Position numbers and translations under genes: made by a program. The notes beneath the pieces were generated by a model, which ran no database searches, was not told the origin of the DNA, and worked only from the letters and a program-made list of their open reading frames with translations. 64,000 bases of DNA from the NCBI GenBank assembly GCA_013399305.1, contig VXAI01000066.1, positions 1,279,934 through 1,343,933 of the forward strand, written 5' to 3'. Source of the DNA: Rostratula benghalensis (Eukaryota > Chordata > Aves > Charadriiformes > Rostratulidae). Of this stretch, positions 13,302 to 26,345 are shown one piece after another. How positions within the stretch are numbered: the first letter of the stretch is position 1; each line of letters opens with the position of its first letter.

Positions 13302-16300
13302 CTGTAAAAACAACAGGTTGTGGGGGTTTATTTTTTTATTACATGAACATCACTGTTATACTAACCATTAAGCATGACAACAAAACATTCTTGTACACAC
13401 ATTCACCAATAAACCACAATGCTGCTACATTTTAATTTAACAACAGTACAAAATTAAGACGGCAAAACAGGTTTGCTGTCTGCAGGTATGCCTGCAGAGC
13501 TAAGTAAGACAACAGTCACAACTCCGCTGACCTGCACATGTCACATGTTAGCTTTAATGTTTCAGCTGCTGAAAAAAACAAAGCAAAACAAAAAAATCCA
13601 GAGAAGGGTTGTGGCAGACTTCTGTTTAACCCGCACCAGCCCCACCAGCAAGCCTGGCCATGTTCCTGTATTATTAGTGCAATGAAGCATGTGAAACCAT
13701 GCCCGCTGCTGTAGCTACCAACGCTAGCTCAACTGAAACTAGTCTGAGTACTTTCCTGCTTCCCAGCAGCATTTAGCTACACGGGCATATCCTCAGAAGC
13801 CTGTCTTTTGCTGCTCTCCCAAGTCACCCAAATGATACACGCTGCTGGATGGGACACAAAGGTACTGCCAAAGAAAGAGGTATGAAAGACTTGCCACAAA
13901 AAACCAAAAGAAACTACAGCTTCCTGAGGCCATGCTGTCAGTCTTTTGCTCTATCATCCTTCAGTCACCCCTATTATTCATCAGGCATAATAGTAACTGT
14001 CATTACAAGAGTATAGTCACAGCTCCAGTGTCACTCAATTTAATTGCAAATGTATTGTTTTAGCTGAAGCACTTATTTTTGACGCATCTCCTCTTTACCT
14101 TGATATTTCTGCCACAAGGGGGTACAGACTATTCCCCTGACATCATATCCAAAATGAAAGTGTTGAAACCACTGGGTCGACCTTTATTGGTTTATTAAGC
14201 AACAAAAGCCCAAAAGTGTTTTGGAAACAAAATCATCCTAATGTTTCAAAGACAACAAAAATTAATTGGTAAAAAAAAGTATAAAAGTAGATATAAATTA
14301 TTATCTATATTGAAACTATGGAGCTAATCCTACCAGACGCTATCAATCAAATGTTAAAGACTCTTTGAGCACTTATAGTAAAGATTTTCAGAAGCATCAG
14401 ATATACTATCCCTGTGGCAATTAGACACTTTTAAAACAATTGTTCCTCTTCAGGTGCCAAAGTATCTTTGGAAATCTAATTCTGGGAACATACAACTATT
14501 TTTAAGTCAGAAAGGATAAAAGGAGCTCTCAATAAATTGAGCTTCCCACTTCAACACTTGCAAGTTACCTGCAGAACATATTTTTGGGAACGTTACAGAA
14601 TCTAACATTAATATTGCAAAAAGATAATCTGCATTGAAATTAACATTTTATACTAAGTGAACTCTATGAAATAAAGAGAAGAAAAAACAAGATGGCTTAC
14701 TCCTTCCTATATATTCAATGCTCATGCTTTGAAAAATACAAGTTCAAATTTTGATCGCAGTTTAAAAGGTTAAATATAAAGTAGTTTAACTGATGTTAAT
14801 GAATTTACTTCAGTTCTTCAATGGGATTTCAATTCGGTTGCCTGTTTCTATTTCAAAACATCCTCTTCTGTTTTTTCAAGCAATCAACGGCAAATAAAAC
14901 CTATAAATTTAAAAGTATATGCCAGACTACTTAGGTGATGTGTGTTTGGGTTTGGTTTTTTCATTTAGATGAGGACACCAATGTTGTGAGATTTTTTCCT
15001 TCAGGATTTTAAAAATATGCAACTGCTGAAGAATTTTAAAAGATGTAAAAACTGGTATCTCAGAACAAATTACTTAAGCTGCTAAGTACTCTCCACTCTA
15101 CTTTTTTGCTCATGCATGCAGTATTCTTGAGTAAATAACATTGCTCATGTGAATTATTTTGTCCTTAAATGAAAAACACAATTACAAAAGCATCATTTTG
15201 TGTCAGTACAACAAAAGCCAACTCAGCTAAGAAGTGTTTGCTCACACCTGTGTAATCAGGGTACAGACAAAAGTACATGGGAAGAAAAGCCTCATCTAAA
15301 GCCCCAAATATCCACTTTAAAACAGTTAAAAACTCAGTTATTGAAAAAGTTGCACAAAGTAAACTATTCCAGTAAGAACTGACATCCTATTGCTTTCTCT
15401 CCTCACAGGGCTGTTTGCTTACTAATAGCACCTTTGGCTAACTGCAGTAGTTTGGCTATCACTCTTTGAGCGCACCAACAAGCCTTGCAAACTTTTCCAC
15501 CTGCTCCCTGCATTTGGCTGCCCATGTTCAAGGCCAGCTCCAGCACCATGCAGCTGCCTAACCTTGGATCATACAGTTGGCTGTCACAAGCCTTGTCTGT
15601 GGCCTCTGCCCCAAGTCCTGGGAGCTGCACTTAAACTCAGGTCCTTTGTGGAGCTCCCCTGGGGGTGTGCTGTGCCTGGGCATGTGTATTGCTGACCCTG
15701 ACACTGTCTTGCTGACTTGGCTTCCCAGCTTGACCTGCCGCATCACTGCAAATCTGTGTGGTGATCACTGGACTTTGGATGAACCAGGTTTGTACCTTGG
15801 GTCATTCTTGCACAGGATGCTGGTCTGTGGCTGACTTCAAGTGTGCTGCAGTGTACCCAACACACCTCAGAGCAGCAGGCTGAGGGCCCAAAATATGGGG
15901 CTCTCCATTTACTCCTCTCCTTTAAGCTACTGCCTTCAGCCTGGTGGGGAGAGGATACAGGATCTCCTTGACCTTTTTTTTTTTTTTTTCTGATGGTTGT
16001 TCCCATTTCTGTATCCATGAGGACAGAGCATGGTTCCAGCAGTCTATCTCTTTCTCAGACTCCCTGATGCTTTTAACCTTTCTGCTTCCTCTCATAGCTC
16101 TGCCAGCAGTCTGAGCAGATCATCCCTGTAGCGACGCTTCACACTGCTCTTCTCACTGCTGTCATCTATTACCAGTGAAAGGCTCCGACACTCCCCGCAG
16201 CCTGACGCCTGGATGGCTGCAGGCTTTCATGGAATCACTGCCGGAGTTGCCACATCCATCCTACAAAGGATGTGGCATTCCACTGGGTGGATACCATAGT

Positions 16301-16529
16301 TAAGGTCCTTCTGAGACAGAGATGACCACCAATTGAACTCACATCTTCAGCAGGTAGGGTCACTACACCTTTCTGCACCAACTGCCACACCATTAGGTTA
16401 ATATTTGCTTCAAAAATAGCATATACTATTCAGTTTTTAGAACTGCTACCTAATGAAGACCAAATTCAAGCTGCATGACCTCAGAATCAACATTATGACT
16501 GCAGCAGCTGAGAGCTAATATAGTATTAC
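13302..16529. other. Cadherin intron between exons 7 and 8
   Basis: 3.2 kb. The half nearest exon 8 (13,302-15,380) is AT-rich and without recognisable content. The half nearest exon 7 contains the CR1 fragment described separately. Confidence 0.65.
15385..16395 (-). mobile_element. CR1 LINE fragment with ORF1 remnant
   Basis: Read on the minus strand this carries a decayed CR1 ORF1. A CGECRSL-type zinc-finger-like segment near 16,190 is followed at about 16,080-16,040 by SIRESEKEIDCWN, a sequence typical of CR1 ORF1. An A-rich tract (15,974-15,990) interrupts it and stops break the frame, so it is dead. The part 15,506-15,790 matches, in opposite orientation, the element at 37.9-38.4 kb. 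The outer limits are estimates from the fall-off of GC content and similarity. Confidence 0.75.
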
Positions 16530-16672
16530 CTTTCTTGGGGTCAATAACAAAGTTTCCTTCTTGATTCCCAGACAGAATATCATATGTCACACCATCTCCA
16601 TCAGGGTCAATAGCATTAACCGTAGCAATCAGTGTGTTTGGGCCTGCATCTTCAGAAACAAAACTTCTGTAG
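16530..16672 (-). CDS. Cadherin exon 7
   Basis: 143 nt, phase 2 in (TTAACAG|CTACAG), phase 1 out (AAAG|GTAATA). Codes for the first half of the seventh repeat: YRSFVSEDAGPNTL, then DPDGDGVTYDILSGN and NFVIDPKKG. Confidence 0.93.
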
Positions 16673-19355
16673 CTGTTAAAAGAAATTATGACAACACATT
16701 TATGAATTTAGACAGGAAATAGTACTGTTTTACAACACTTATTGACTACCTGTACAAAGGGGTACTCCAGAATTTGTAATTTATTAATGCAGTTACACTG
16801 ATAAGATGCTTCTTTGCTAACTGGTAAAATGATAGTACTGATGATCTATCCAACCATTCATATCTTTCTGTGGTTACCTCCCATGAATTTCCACTGCAAA
16901 ATTTTAGAAGCATTGAAGTTTTGAAGCTTAGCTTCACAAGACTTGGGCTAAATGCAGAATTCACCTTTTTTTTAATTTTATTTTAAAGCATTAATTGCAT
17001 GATTCACAGAGTCAAAGCAAACATTTGCTAAGTTGAAGCACTGTGGTAGCGCACTTTCTGACACAAGCTGTCAAAATGCTTTCAGCGTAGTCTTTGCACC
17101 AGAACAACTAAGATGAGAATCAGATGTGGAGGATATGCGTACAGTGTCAGTTTTTCAAAAATCTCTTCTCAAGTCCAGACACATCACTGACACTGTAAGC
17201 TCTTAAGAGGCATTATCAGCCTAAGCATAACACATGCTGGAGTAGAAAAGCTCCCTGCTTTAGCAAAGTCCAGAATATTTGTTATTTTATCTGACTGGAT
17301 TGAGCACAGGCCAGACTAAGCATACTATAGACCTGTCCATCATAGATATCCCAAAGCTCAGCCATAAGAATGAAGTACAGCTGGCTGTATCCAAAAATAT
17401 CAATAAAATATATGTGTGTCATTGGATTCAGAGTGCTTATGGACCCACTGTCCATATGTTAAGAATAGGAAAAAATTCAATGAAAAGGAAAACGGATGCA
17501 CAGAAAACCTCTCCTTTGGCTTTTGCTGCCTAGATATACACCTTCATAGAGACAGGGTTTTTTCTTCCTCCTGTTTAATATGCAATGAGGTAAGAGAAGT
17601 AAATTATTTGGCGTTAGCTCAGTCACAACCTTCAGGGTACTTAACTCTGCATCTTGAAAGCAAATAAAGCAAATAAACAGTAATTCTGATAATTTTGAAC
17701 ATGAAATACAGGGACAGAAGAGTTGAAGTAATCAGAAGAGGTCTCTTAGAAAGGAGAAATTAAAAACTAACAAAATGAAACAGAGGTAGCTTTAAGCACT
17801 TCATAACTGCGGTACAGGATGACTGATGAAAGAAAGCTTGTGTCAAGGAATCATAAGTTTATACTGGATTGTAAATCTGTTTAAACAAAGGGCTTGAAGG
17901 GCAACATCATCATCTTGCTTTGTATTACTTTGCCACAGAACTAGCATTAATTGCAAACTAGTCTCTCAACAGGACCTAACATATGGGTGTTTGTGATTAA
18001 TCTACTTCACAGAAAACTTTAACTAAGTTCTGTCTGAAATTCATCTCTGGGTTCAAGAATAGCCGTTTCCCTGTTGTTGCATAGGGGAAAGAAAAGTTTC
18101 TTGTGAATGTTTGGTAATTTAAAATAATATTCATTTTAATCGTACTCTTCAGTAAACTTTCAATGCAAGAGCTGTTTTGTTGTGGTTTTTTTAACTATGT
18201 TTTCTGCTTCCAATTTTTTAGAGATGTTTACAACATTTTTAATACTATCACTCATTTCTGATTAAAAATCAGGAACATATACAAGCTAAATATATGTACG
18301 AAAAAGAGGCATCATCTGAAGACTGAGAAACTTAATTTGGTTTAGTATCTGAAAACTTATTGAGATCCAAAAAAAATTTACAAAAGATCAACTTTTCCAA
18401 GACATATCTCCTAAAAATGTTTAGGAAAGAAAGGCAGAGGTTACCTTTCCAAAAAATAGGTACTGTCAGAAAGTTTTGATGTTTTGTTCAGCTAAACCAC
18501 AGGAAATCTCTGAAATCTCTGCCTCTGAAATCTTCTACTTTTAAGAGTAGAGGACTGATACAGAATCCAACTGGGAATTCCACTATTAAGCCTCTAACAC
18601 AAATACAATTTTATAGTACTTTTGACATTGCTCACGTGCTACTAAGCCCCAACTGTGGAAGAAAAATTCTTACTGATGCTTTAGGAAAACAAACAAACAA
18701 ACAAAAAAGCACAGTTTGTAGGGCATAGGACTAAGTGAAATTAAGTGAACTCCACTATTGACATTTCTCTTGTGGTTTTTATAATTCAGTGGTCATTTAG
18801 GATTCTGTCATCTAAGCATTTTTCTTTAATGATTATAAACCAGGGATGTGGATGGTTGACTCTACCTAAGCTTAAATTCCCTAACTAAAAGGCAAAATTC
18901 CACCGTGTACTCTGGATGAGGGCTGAGGACAACAATGAGTTGTCTGCTTTTTCTGCTTAATTTCCTTTAGTGGTGGAGGGGTCCTCATGAAATGTGTACT
19001 AGGAAATTACTGCACCACCTCTTTCAGTACATATTGGAAAAACCATAAGTGCAAGATCTATCAGAAAAGACTGTCTGTATACTACTCCTATCTAGCTAGA
19101 TACATAAATCCTACTATACATTGAAAGTATGCCTAAACCTTAAAATTAAGAACCAATCTTAAAGCTTTTTTTTTCTTTTTTACTGGTAGTAACAGTGTCT
19201 CAGAGTCAAAATATCATCCTGCATTTGTCAGTCCAACTCTCAGATTTAGTTGAGTCAAAGCCAGTTACCATCCTGTGATGACCAGCCTTATGACCAAAAT
19301 AAAAAAAAAAATAGTAGAAGTTAAAGATAACAGAGTTTTAAGAATATGTATTTAC

Positions 19356-19605
19356 ATTTTCTGGGAAAACTGAGGTGGTTCATCATTGACATTGGAAACA
19401 TGGATCCTTACAGTTGCTGTTCCAGTCTTTGGCTCTTCCCCTTTATCTACAGCTATAACTATGAACTCATAGAGATGGTTAGGTCTCTCATAGTCTAACT
19501 GGGTTGCTGGAAAAATAGTACCATGAGAAGTAATACTGAAGTCTTGACTCAAAGTGTAATATAGAAGCTCAGCATTCTCTTTTGAATCACAGTCAGTGGC
19601 TGTCA
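19356..19605 (-). CDS. Cadherin exon 6
   Basis: 250 nt, phase 1 in (TTAATAG|TGACAG), phase 2 out (GAAAAT|GTAAAT). Codes for most of the sixth repeat: VTATDCDSKENAELLYY, LDYERPNHLYEF and VAVDKGEEP-like text, closed by VSNVNDEPPQF. Confidence 0.93.
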
Positions 19606-20743
19606 CTATTAAAAGAGAAAAGAGAAAGACATTGTGTAGATCAAAGTTTGCAAATTGGAATGTTAAATACTTTAAGAAGAAAATTAGCATGTAATATAAA
19701 ACTGTAATCAAATTGGCCTTGGCATGGGCTACTTGAAGCAATTCATAAAACTGTGCTATCCTCTATGCTTTTTATTGAGCTAACCCTTACTTGAAGATAA
19801 GTTGCTTAAAAAAAGTTGCTACACTGCTGACTTAAGATCAGACACCCTCTGTGATCAAAAATGAAACATTTACATATATTATTCAACAGATGTGAGTTAA
19901 ATTGATTTGTTTGTCCATAACTAACCACAACCTACAAAAACATATGCTAAAAGCACAGTTCCCAGAATAGTAACTGACAGACTACCATTAGTACAGGATA
20001 AGTCACTAAGTAGACAGTAGGAGGTTATAAAATCCTATTTACTAGGGAACAGCATTGTTCCTGTAGTTTACTTTCCTTTTGCCTCTCAGGATTTATAAAA
20101 AGTTTACATAAGGATTAAAAATTAATATAAGGCCCTTCTACAACTGTTTAGTTGACATAAATCTGTTTTATTGCCAGACCCACTCATTCCTTTATAAACA
20201 TTTTCAATATAAGACTTTTGTAGTATACATAATCAAAATTTACATAATTTAGAGACTATTATAATTTAAATTTAAGTTATTGCTTACACTGGGAAGAAGT
20301 AAAGTCCTTTTTTCAAGCATCCAGTCTAAACCTCACATACAACAGTTAAACTGTGCAAGAAGATTTTAACACAGAGGAGCAGTTTTCCCTACAGCAAGCC
20401 CGCATGGACAGACAGAGATGGTAAGCTGATGCATCTATGATTTCTGACCCAACATCACTCTCTTCCTTCAAAAATAGAGAGGTTGCAAGATTGTTACTAT
20501 AAGCCTGTTACTATAATACCAACCACAACTGAAGTCCTGTTACTTCAAAATCCTACAAAGATTTACTTCCTTTGTCTGGCAATAGTAAATAATTATGATC
20601 TGATTCTGCAAGGTGTCATTTGCCATCATAGTTGCAATGACCCATGCTAGGGCAGGTAATTTTGCTTCTGAACTGAGTTCTAATTAGTGGAAGGAACAAA
20701 AATACTCATATTGAATGTAACAAATAGTTTTAGAAGTACTAAC

Positions 20744-20855
20744 CTTGTAGAAGCGCAGTTGTCATAGTAACTGTTTCAGGAACACCAACTTTGCTGTAAA
20801 TTGACTGATTAAATTCAGGGGCACAATCATTCACATCTGTGATTACAACCAAAAC
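20744..20855 (-). CDS. Cadherin exon 5
   Basis: 112 nt, phase 0 in, phase 1 out (CTACAAG|GTTAGT). Codes for VLVVITDVNDCAPEF, which closes the fifth repeat with a cysteine in place of the last asparagine of the calcium motif. It then starts the sixth (YSKVGVPETVTMTT). The polypyrimidine tract and CATTCAG acceptor are clear. Confidence 0.92.
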
Positions 20856-22442
20856 CTGAATGGAAAAGAGGGGAATGTTATCCAGTGAAGTGAATCAAGA
20901 CAATGACTTCATTGATCTAGAAATACTGGATGGCAAAATTTCCCAAAAACATCCTTGAGATCGTCAGAAGCTATAGCACACAGGATAAGTCATTTTTCTT
21001 AGATTGCTTTTTTCCTGCTGAGAACAACTGGAATATTAGATTCCAAAATACTAGCTTTGCCAAGTCTCAGTCCCTTACAGCACCATTCACCACTTACCTT
21101 TCATCTCTGTCGACTATTTCCTATTATTAATTTAAAGATAAATGGACCGTCTGCTTTCCAAGCATCCTTTTTCCATTATCTTCTCTTCCAACACTTCTGT
21201 GATTTGTAACACTTAATAATTCTACTACCAAGCATATTGCATTTTAGCAGTATAAATCTCCAAGACCAAGTTCTGAGTTCAATTACAGCAGCATAGATCA
21301 GAGGTAAACAGAACTGATTATAGTAAAACAACTCAGAAATACAATTCTGTTTCTAACATCTTTATAAACGTTTCCTTATTCCTATGTCAAAGATGAGTTC
21401 ACAGTCCTATTGTTTACAATCCAGTCAGTAAGGAGAGTGTTAAATTAGCCTTTATGGCAGCTCACACTGCTACACATAAGCTGGTTCAGCTATTCTGCAT
21501 CACGGTGCAACAAGTAGATGCATCCTTCATCTACCAATACATGGGTTCATAGAAACTGGGAGTGTTGCTCTTGTAACTGCTGAGGTTGTATCAGTGTAGA
21601 GCAGACGTTCAAGTTAAGCTACATTTAGGCTAAATGTATTTGTAAAAACACCTCATAATCTTCTTTCAAATCATATTCTACCACTCTTCATCTCATAGTA
21701 TGTAAAAGGGTCAGTAGAAATTATCTGTTCTAAAATCAGAAATTATCTCTGTTGTGACACTATAATGACACACTGTTTCATTGCCTCTCTCTGTCCTCCC
21801 ACTTTTTCCTAGTAATTCTGCCTCCTGTTCCCTCTACAGTGTACATCTTATTCCCTAGAGCAGGAACAAACTGTTATATTGCATGCATTTCCTAGCTCAG
21901 TGAATCCTTGAATTCAAACAACTGTAATAACTATATTTAGAAATATTTTTGCTTTCAAACAGCCTTCTAAAATACCATGAATTGTCATCTCTTAATAATC
22001 TGTCAGGTTTTATTACTTTCTGTCTTTACAAGTTCACTTTGTGTTCTTGGCACTAAACAAGTCATTCTCCATTCTACTTTTGTTTTAAATCGAAATAATC
22101 TCCAATATGCATCATACTTTACAAAGGTTTAGTGAAAGACACAACCCCACATTTGGTTTGGACACATCTGTTTCTCTGTCTACCTAGATGAGGCCTAGAA
22201 TCTCTGATGGAATGGCAGATTGATCCCTCAGAAACAGCCCTTCCAGCATCAACAGTGAACTCCAAGAGTACCTAAACCAGCCCTCAACATCTACCCACAG
22301 ATAGAAAGTCTTTTTAACAGATAGTGGAATTGTCCCCAGCATGAACTGGGGAAATGGGGACCCCCTAGTGAATCTGTACGGAAGTCTGGTTAGACTGAAG
22401 GAAAGTGGAAATGCAGACAGACTGCCAGAAGTGAACACCCAC

Positions 22443-22647
22443 CTCAGCTGCACTACTGAACTGTTCCTCATTTTCCTCTGCTTTGACTGAAAGAAGATAC
22501 TGGCGTTGGTCACTCTCGTAATCCACACTCCGAGTCAAACTGATATCCCCTGTTGCCTGATCAATTCCGAATAGACCAGTAGGATTTGTTAACAAACTGT
22601 AACTCAGGGGTTTTCTTTGATATGATACAGCACTAACTGTAAGAAAG
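22443..22647 (-). CDS. Cadherin exon 4
   Basis: 205 nt, phase 2 in, phase 0 out (GCTGAG|GTGGGT). The acceptor at 22,648 follows a run of about 19 T and gives FFLTVSAVSYQRKPLSYSLL. A second AG 11 nt further in (22,637) would break the frame with exon 3, so I chose the first. Contains the usual repeat core GLFGIDQATGDISL, RSVDYES and YLLSVKA. Confidence 0.9.
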
Positions 22648-25043
22648 CTGCATTAAAAAAAAAAAAAAAAAAAGGACTCAAAAGGACTCAAACACAGTGT
22701 ACAACACACTGAAAAACATAAATTATACATATAAGAAATGCTGGTGCAATCCTGTAGGTCTGACCAGAGCAAACACACGGAAGTCAGTGATAGCCATACC
22801 TAAATACCAAATTCAAACATTTTGTTGTACAGTAGTACTATCGGCTTGAGGTTAAACAGATAAAGACGGGATTTGTCAAAGCAGAACACAATAAGGATTA
22901 AAAACACAGGAACAGAGGTTTCACTTGGGCTGCAACTGAACTTGCCTCCTCTTTCTTCTCTGGCTGTGATGGTTTTCAGGTAGGAAACTAAAAGTTAAAA
23001 TAAGATGCAAAATATAAACTTTTTTAACAGCAAAGTGAGTCATGGTATGCTGCAGTCATACCATCCTTAAGTTTCAACAGATAACTACAAAAGGATAAAA
23101 GCCAGTCACTAACAGCATGTACGTTAACAGGTTTTTCCACTGAAGTCCGATCTGTTTAAAGTCTTCAAGTGGAAAAACACTTGTAGTATGAAGTAAAAAA
23201 AGAAACATAAATAAAAAATAGTTTTAAAGGGTTTAAAACAGAGTACTAATTCCTGAAGTATCCATTGTCTTATCATGCAGGTTTCTTAAGAAAAAGAAGA
23301 ACCCACCAACATGCACGTTCTGGTCACAACTACAAATAAAAAAGACAAAACTCTTTGTTCAAGCACCTTTTTTCCCCTTTCTATTTCCATGCTTCTGTCT
23401 TCTCACTTCCCTCAGGTGCAATACTGAAGCAACAGAAAAGGTTGCTGTAGGTCATTATCTCACTTTAGTATTTTTCTGTATTTTCCTATGATGTAGTCTC
23501 ACAGTCACTTTCAGCCAGTGCCAAGACCGTGATCCTGCCAACAGGAATTATTTTGCCCTCCTTCTACCTCCCTACCCTGGCTGCATGTTCACGCCACCTC
23601 TCCTCTCCTATCAGCCCTAAAAATCACAAAGCCATGCTGAGAGCATGTTTAACAACCCAACTGAGGGTTTTTTTCCTTTTTTTGGCTTTGTTTTTCATTG
23701 GATAAGCTTGCCATAGAGCTAGCATATAAGTACTACTAGCAGATCAAAGGCAGGCAAAGATTTTGTTAAACTTCTCTGCTCAGCTGAAATCTTAAATTAG
23801 TCTACAATTGTGAAACCCCACACCCAGAAATCCAGTGCATGACAGCAACTGTTTTCCTGAAACCTGTGTAATTGGTCCAATTTAAATATCAGAACTTTAG
23901 GATTCTACACAGATTTCCGTGACTGTTTCTGGTCAATAGGTAGCAGGAAACTACTTTCACTGGGCACATCATTTATATTCAAACCTCTTCTGACATAATA
24001 ATAACCACATTAAATACTTCATTCCTTTTGGATGTTACGAAGTAATTTGACAAACTGATGAATGTAATATCATCTTAGGTGTGCAAAGTTATATTTAAAT
24101 AGTTACAAAAATACTTACAAAGAACTTAATTACATTTAATCCTAAACATTATTGCACCCAAGATGGCAGGTATCTGTTAGGTATCGTGGCATTTCACAGT
24201 TCTTACATTTCTTTTATGCTTGCGCTATTTAAGTTTACTGCCGTTTTAAATAAAAACTTTGTTATCTACTATTAGCAATTGCTATTCTTTTATCTTAACT
24301 TACCTTGGGTTTTTAGACACTATAAAACTTAAAGTTGTGAGTTGAATGGTGAAATACAACACCACAGACAATATAGTATGAATAACAGTTGAATGGCTAC
24401 ACAAGGAAAATGTTTACTGGACAAAAGTATTCTCGCTTCAACTGAAAGAGGAAATGTTTGCCATAAGAACTGAACAGTTTGGGGCAGACAGGACTGAGTA
24501 CTCAGGTGGATCTGTGTTACTAAGCTTTTCTGTGCTATTTAGATCCACATGGTTAGAAAAAGGATGGGGGAGGAAATTACAAGTTTTGTGTGGCATCTTC
24601 AGTTTTGCTCAGTTTGTCACCATGACTGAAGACGACAGCAAAGAGAGTTTTGTTTTTTCTGCTTTTCACTTGATGGAGAAGACAATTCTCTAAATTTGAC
24701 ACACAGAATTAATATATTCTTTTGCACCAGGATATCTTTCCTCACGATGTAACAGTTAGAATTTGCATTCTGCATTTGGTTTGAAAATTAAGACACAATC
24801 AACATCTACTAATACTTTCCATATCATATTTCAAAAGCAAGAAACAGGAATTATTCAATAGTCCTTTTCTGTATAAAAGGGTGATTGAAATATACATCAA
24901 TCTCGATATTTCTATTAAGATATCTAAATTGCTAGTCCCAGTATCTATTTATGATTCACAAACAATACTGAGCCTTTGGAGAGATTAAACAGAAGTTAAA
25001 CTAGAAACACAATCTCACTGCATTATTTTTAACTGTTACTTAC

Positions 25044-25269
25044 AATTTTCCTTGTGGCATACTTTCAGGAACATAAACGAAGTATGATATGTTGGTGAAC
25101 TGTGGCGGTCGAAATCCAGCAATTACAGAAACAGAGGCTGGAGACCCTCTGCTTCCAAGCTTGTCTGCTGCTAGTACAGTCAGTAAATACTCCTTGTCCC
25201 TCACCAATGGCAACCCTGTTGTCTTAATCCAGCCAGTGTCCTTCTCAACTTCAAACCTATCTTCACCAC
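25044..25269 (-). CDS. Cadherin exon 3
   Basis: 226 nt, phase 1 in, phase 2 out (AAATT|GTAAGT). It finishes the fourth repeat (FEVEKDTGWIKTTGLPL, YLLTVLAAD). Where a DxNDN linker would be expected the sequence is VIAGFRPPQF, so calcium ligands are missing here. It then opens the fifth repeat with YFVYVPESMPQGK. Confidence 0.92.
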
Positions 25270-26147
25270 CTAAAAAGAACAGATCTACAAATTGCTGTCA
25301 GAAATAACATTTTTACTTGATTAAAATTAAGATGAGTATATGGTATCAATTCCTGAGTTAGTTTTAGCTTAGAGTCAACATGGAGGCAAAAAGCCAAAAG
25401 TTTGTTCAGAATTTAGAAATCAGTAATTGCATTCATCGTCATTACATTCCTAAGTGGTATTTTACTTTTCTAGACAATTACCACTCTTCTTTATCCTCTA
25501 ATACTTTGGTGTTGTTTGACCCTAAGTATCCCTTACCAGAAAATACCCTGATGAAGTCTTGCCCAAGAGGAACAAGAGGAACAAACTCACCTTTAAGGCA
25601 GTATTGCTACTCTCCTTCTGCTTAGACAGTTTTGAACTATTACTGGGATTTCAAGAGCCTCACAAAGAAAATTACTATTGAGTCTGTACTAGCTTTGCAA
25701 AGCTAAGGCAAAACCCAGGCCCTTAAAATTTTTTTAGAAATTAACCAGAAGTGCAACTTCCACAATGGAAAAGGAACGCTAACCCTCTCCACCCAACAAA
25801 CTGTGCTCCAATACTGTCCATGTCTCATACACAGGCAGTCCAGCAGAAGAGGTGCTGACTACTGCTGCCATGGCACCCTCTTACCAAAGCCCTGAGGAAT
25901 ACTGACTGCTCCAGTCCCCACCATCCCCCAGGGAACAATCTGGGCAGGAACCCAACTTTGCAGGGAGAACACACTTCAAACCTGGCATACCCTCAATAAA
26001 AGTTTATTTTTCTTACACACAGAGCTGAAGGCTTCAGAACTTTTTGCAGGAGGAAGGGAAGATCTTTCACTAACGAAACTGAGGCTAAAGGACAAAAAGT
26101 CACAATAGTGAAGACTCATACATGGGAACAAGAGCGTTAAAACTTAC

Positions 26148-26345
26148 CTTCCAAGAGAAAATATTCTACAGCTCCATGGATCCCTTCATCTGCATCCACA
26201 GCAAACAGCTTGTATACTTCAGTACCTCCTGGAGCTTCAGGGGAAACCACAGCCAAAAACGGAAAGGGCTCCATGGCCCATTCAGGTACGTTGTCGTTCA
26301 CATCTGTCACAGCAAGTGACAATTTCACCAAGTACCAATCTTTTC
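26148..26345 (-). CDS. Cadherin exon 2
   Basis: The acceptor ATTAG|GAAAAG and donor GAAG|GTAAGT give 198 nt, phase 1 in and out. It completes the third repeat with TDVNDNVPEW and starts the fourth (VDADEGIHGAVEYFL). The join to exon 1 across the 15.5 kb intron reads naturally (VQERRGKDWYLVKLSL), so no coding exon seems to be missing between them. Confidence 0.94.

Larger units (their letters stand above)
16673..26147. other. Cadherin introns between exons 7 and 2 (exons listed separately)
   Basis: Intron stretches 16,673-19,355, 19,606-20,743, 20,856-22,442, 22,648-25,043 and 25,270-26,147 are AT-rich with scattered simple repeats (AAAC run near 18,688-18,712; poly-A near 22,651-22,672). No second gene, RNA gene or clear transposon was recognised. 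Confidence 0.6.

Noticed and set aside
14112..14125. CTCF-like CCACAAGGGGGTAC
   Set aside because: Two core mismatches; such matches are expected by chance.
15577..15834. Similar short proteins predicted at 15.6 kb (plus) and 38.2 kb (minus)
   Set aside because: Their similarity comes from the shared CR1-related repeat, not from a gene family.
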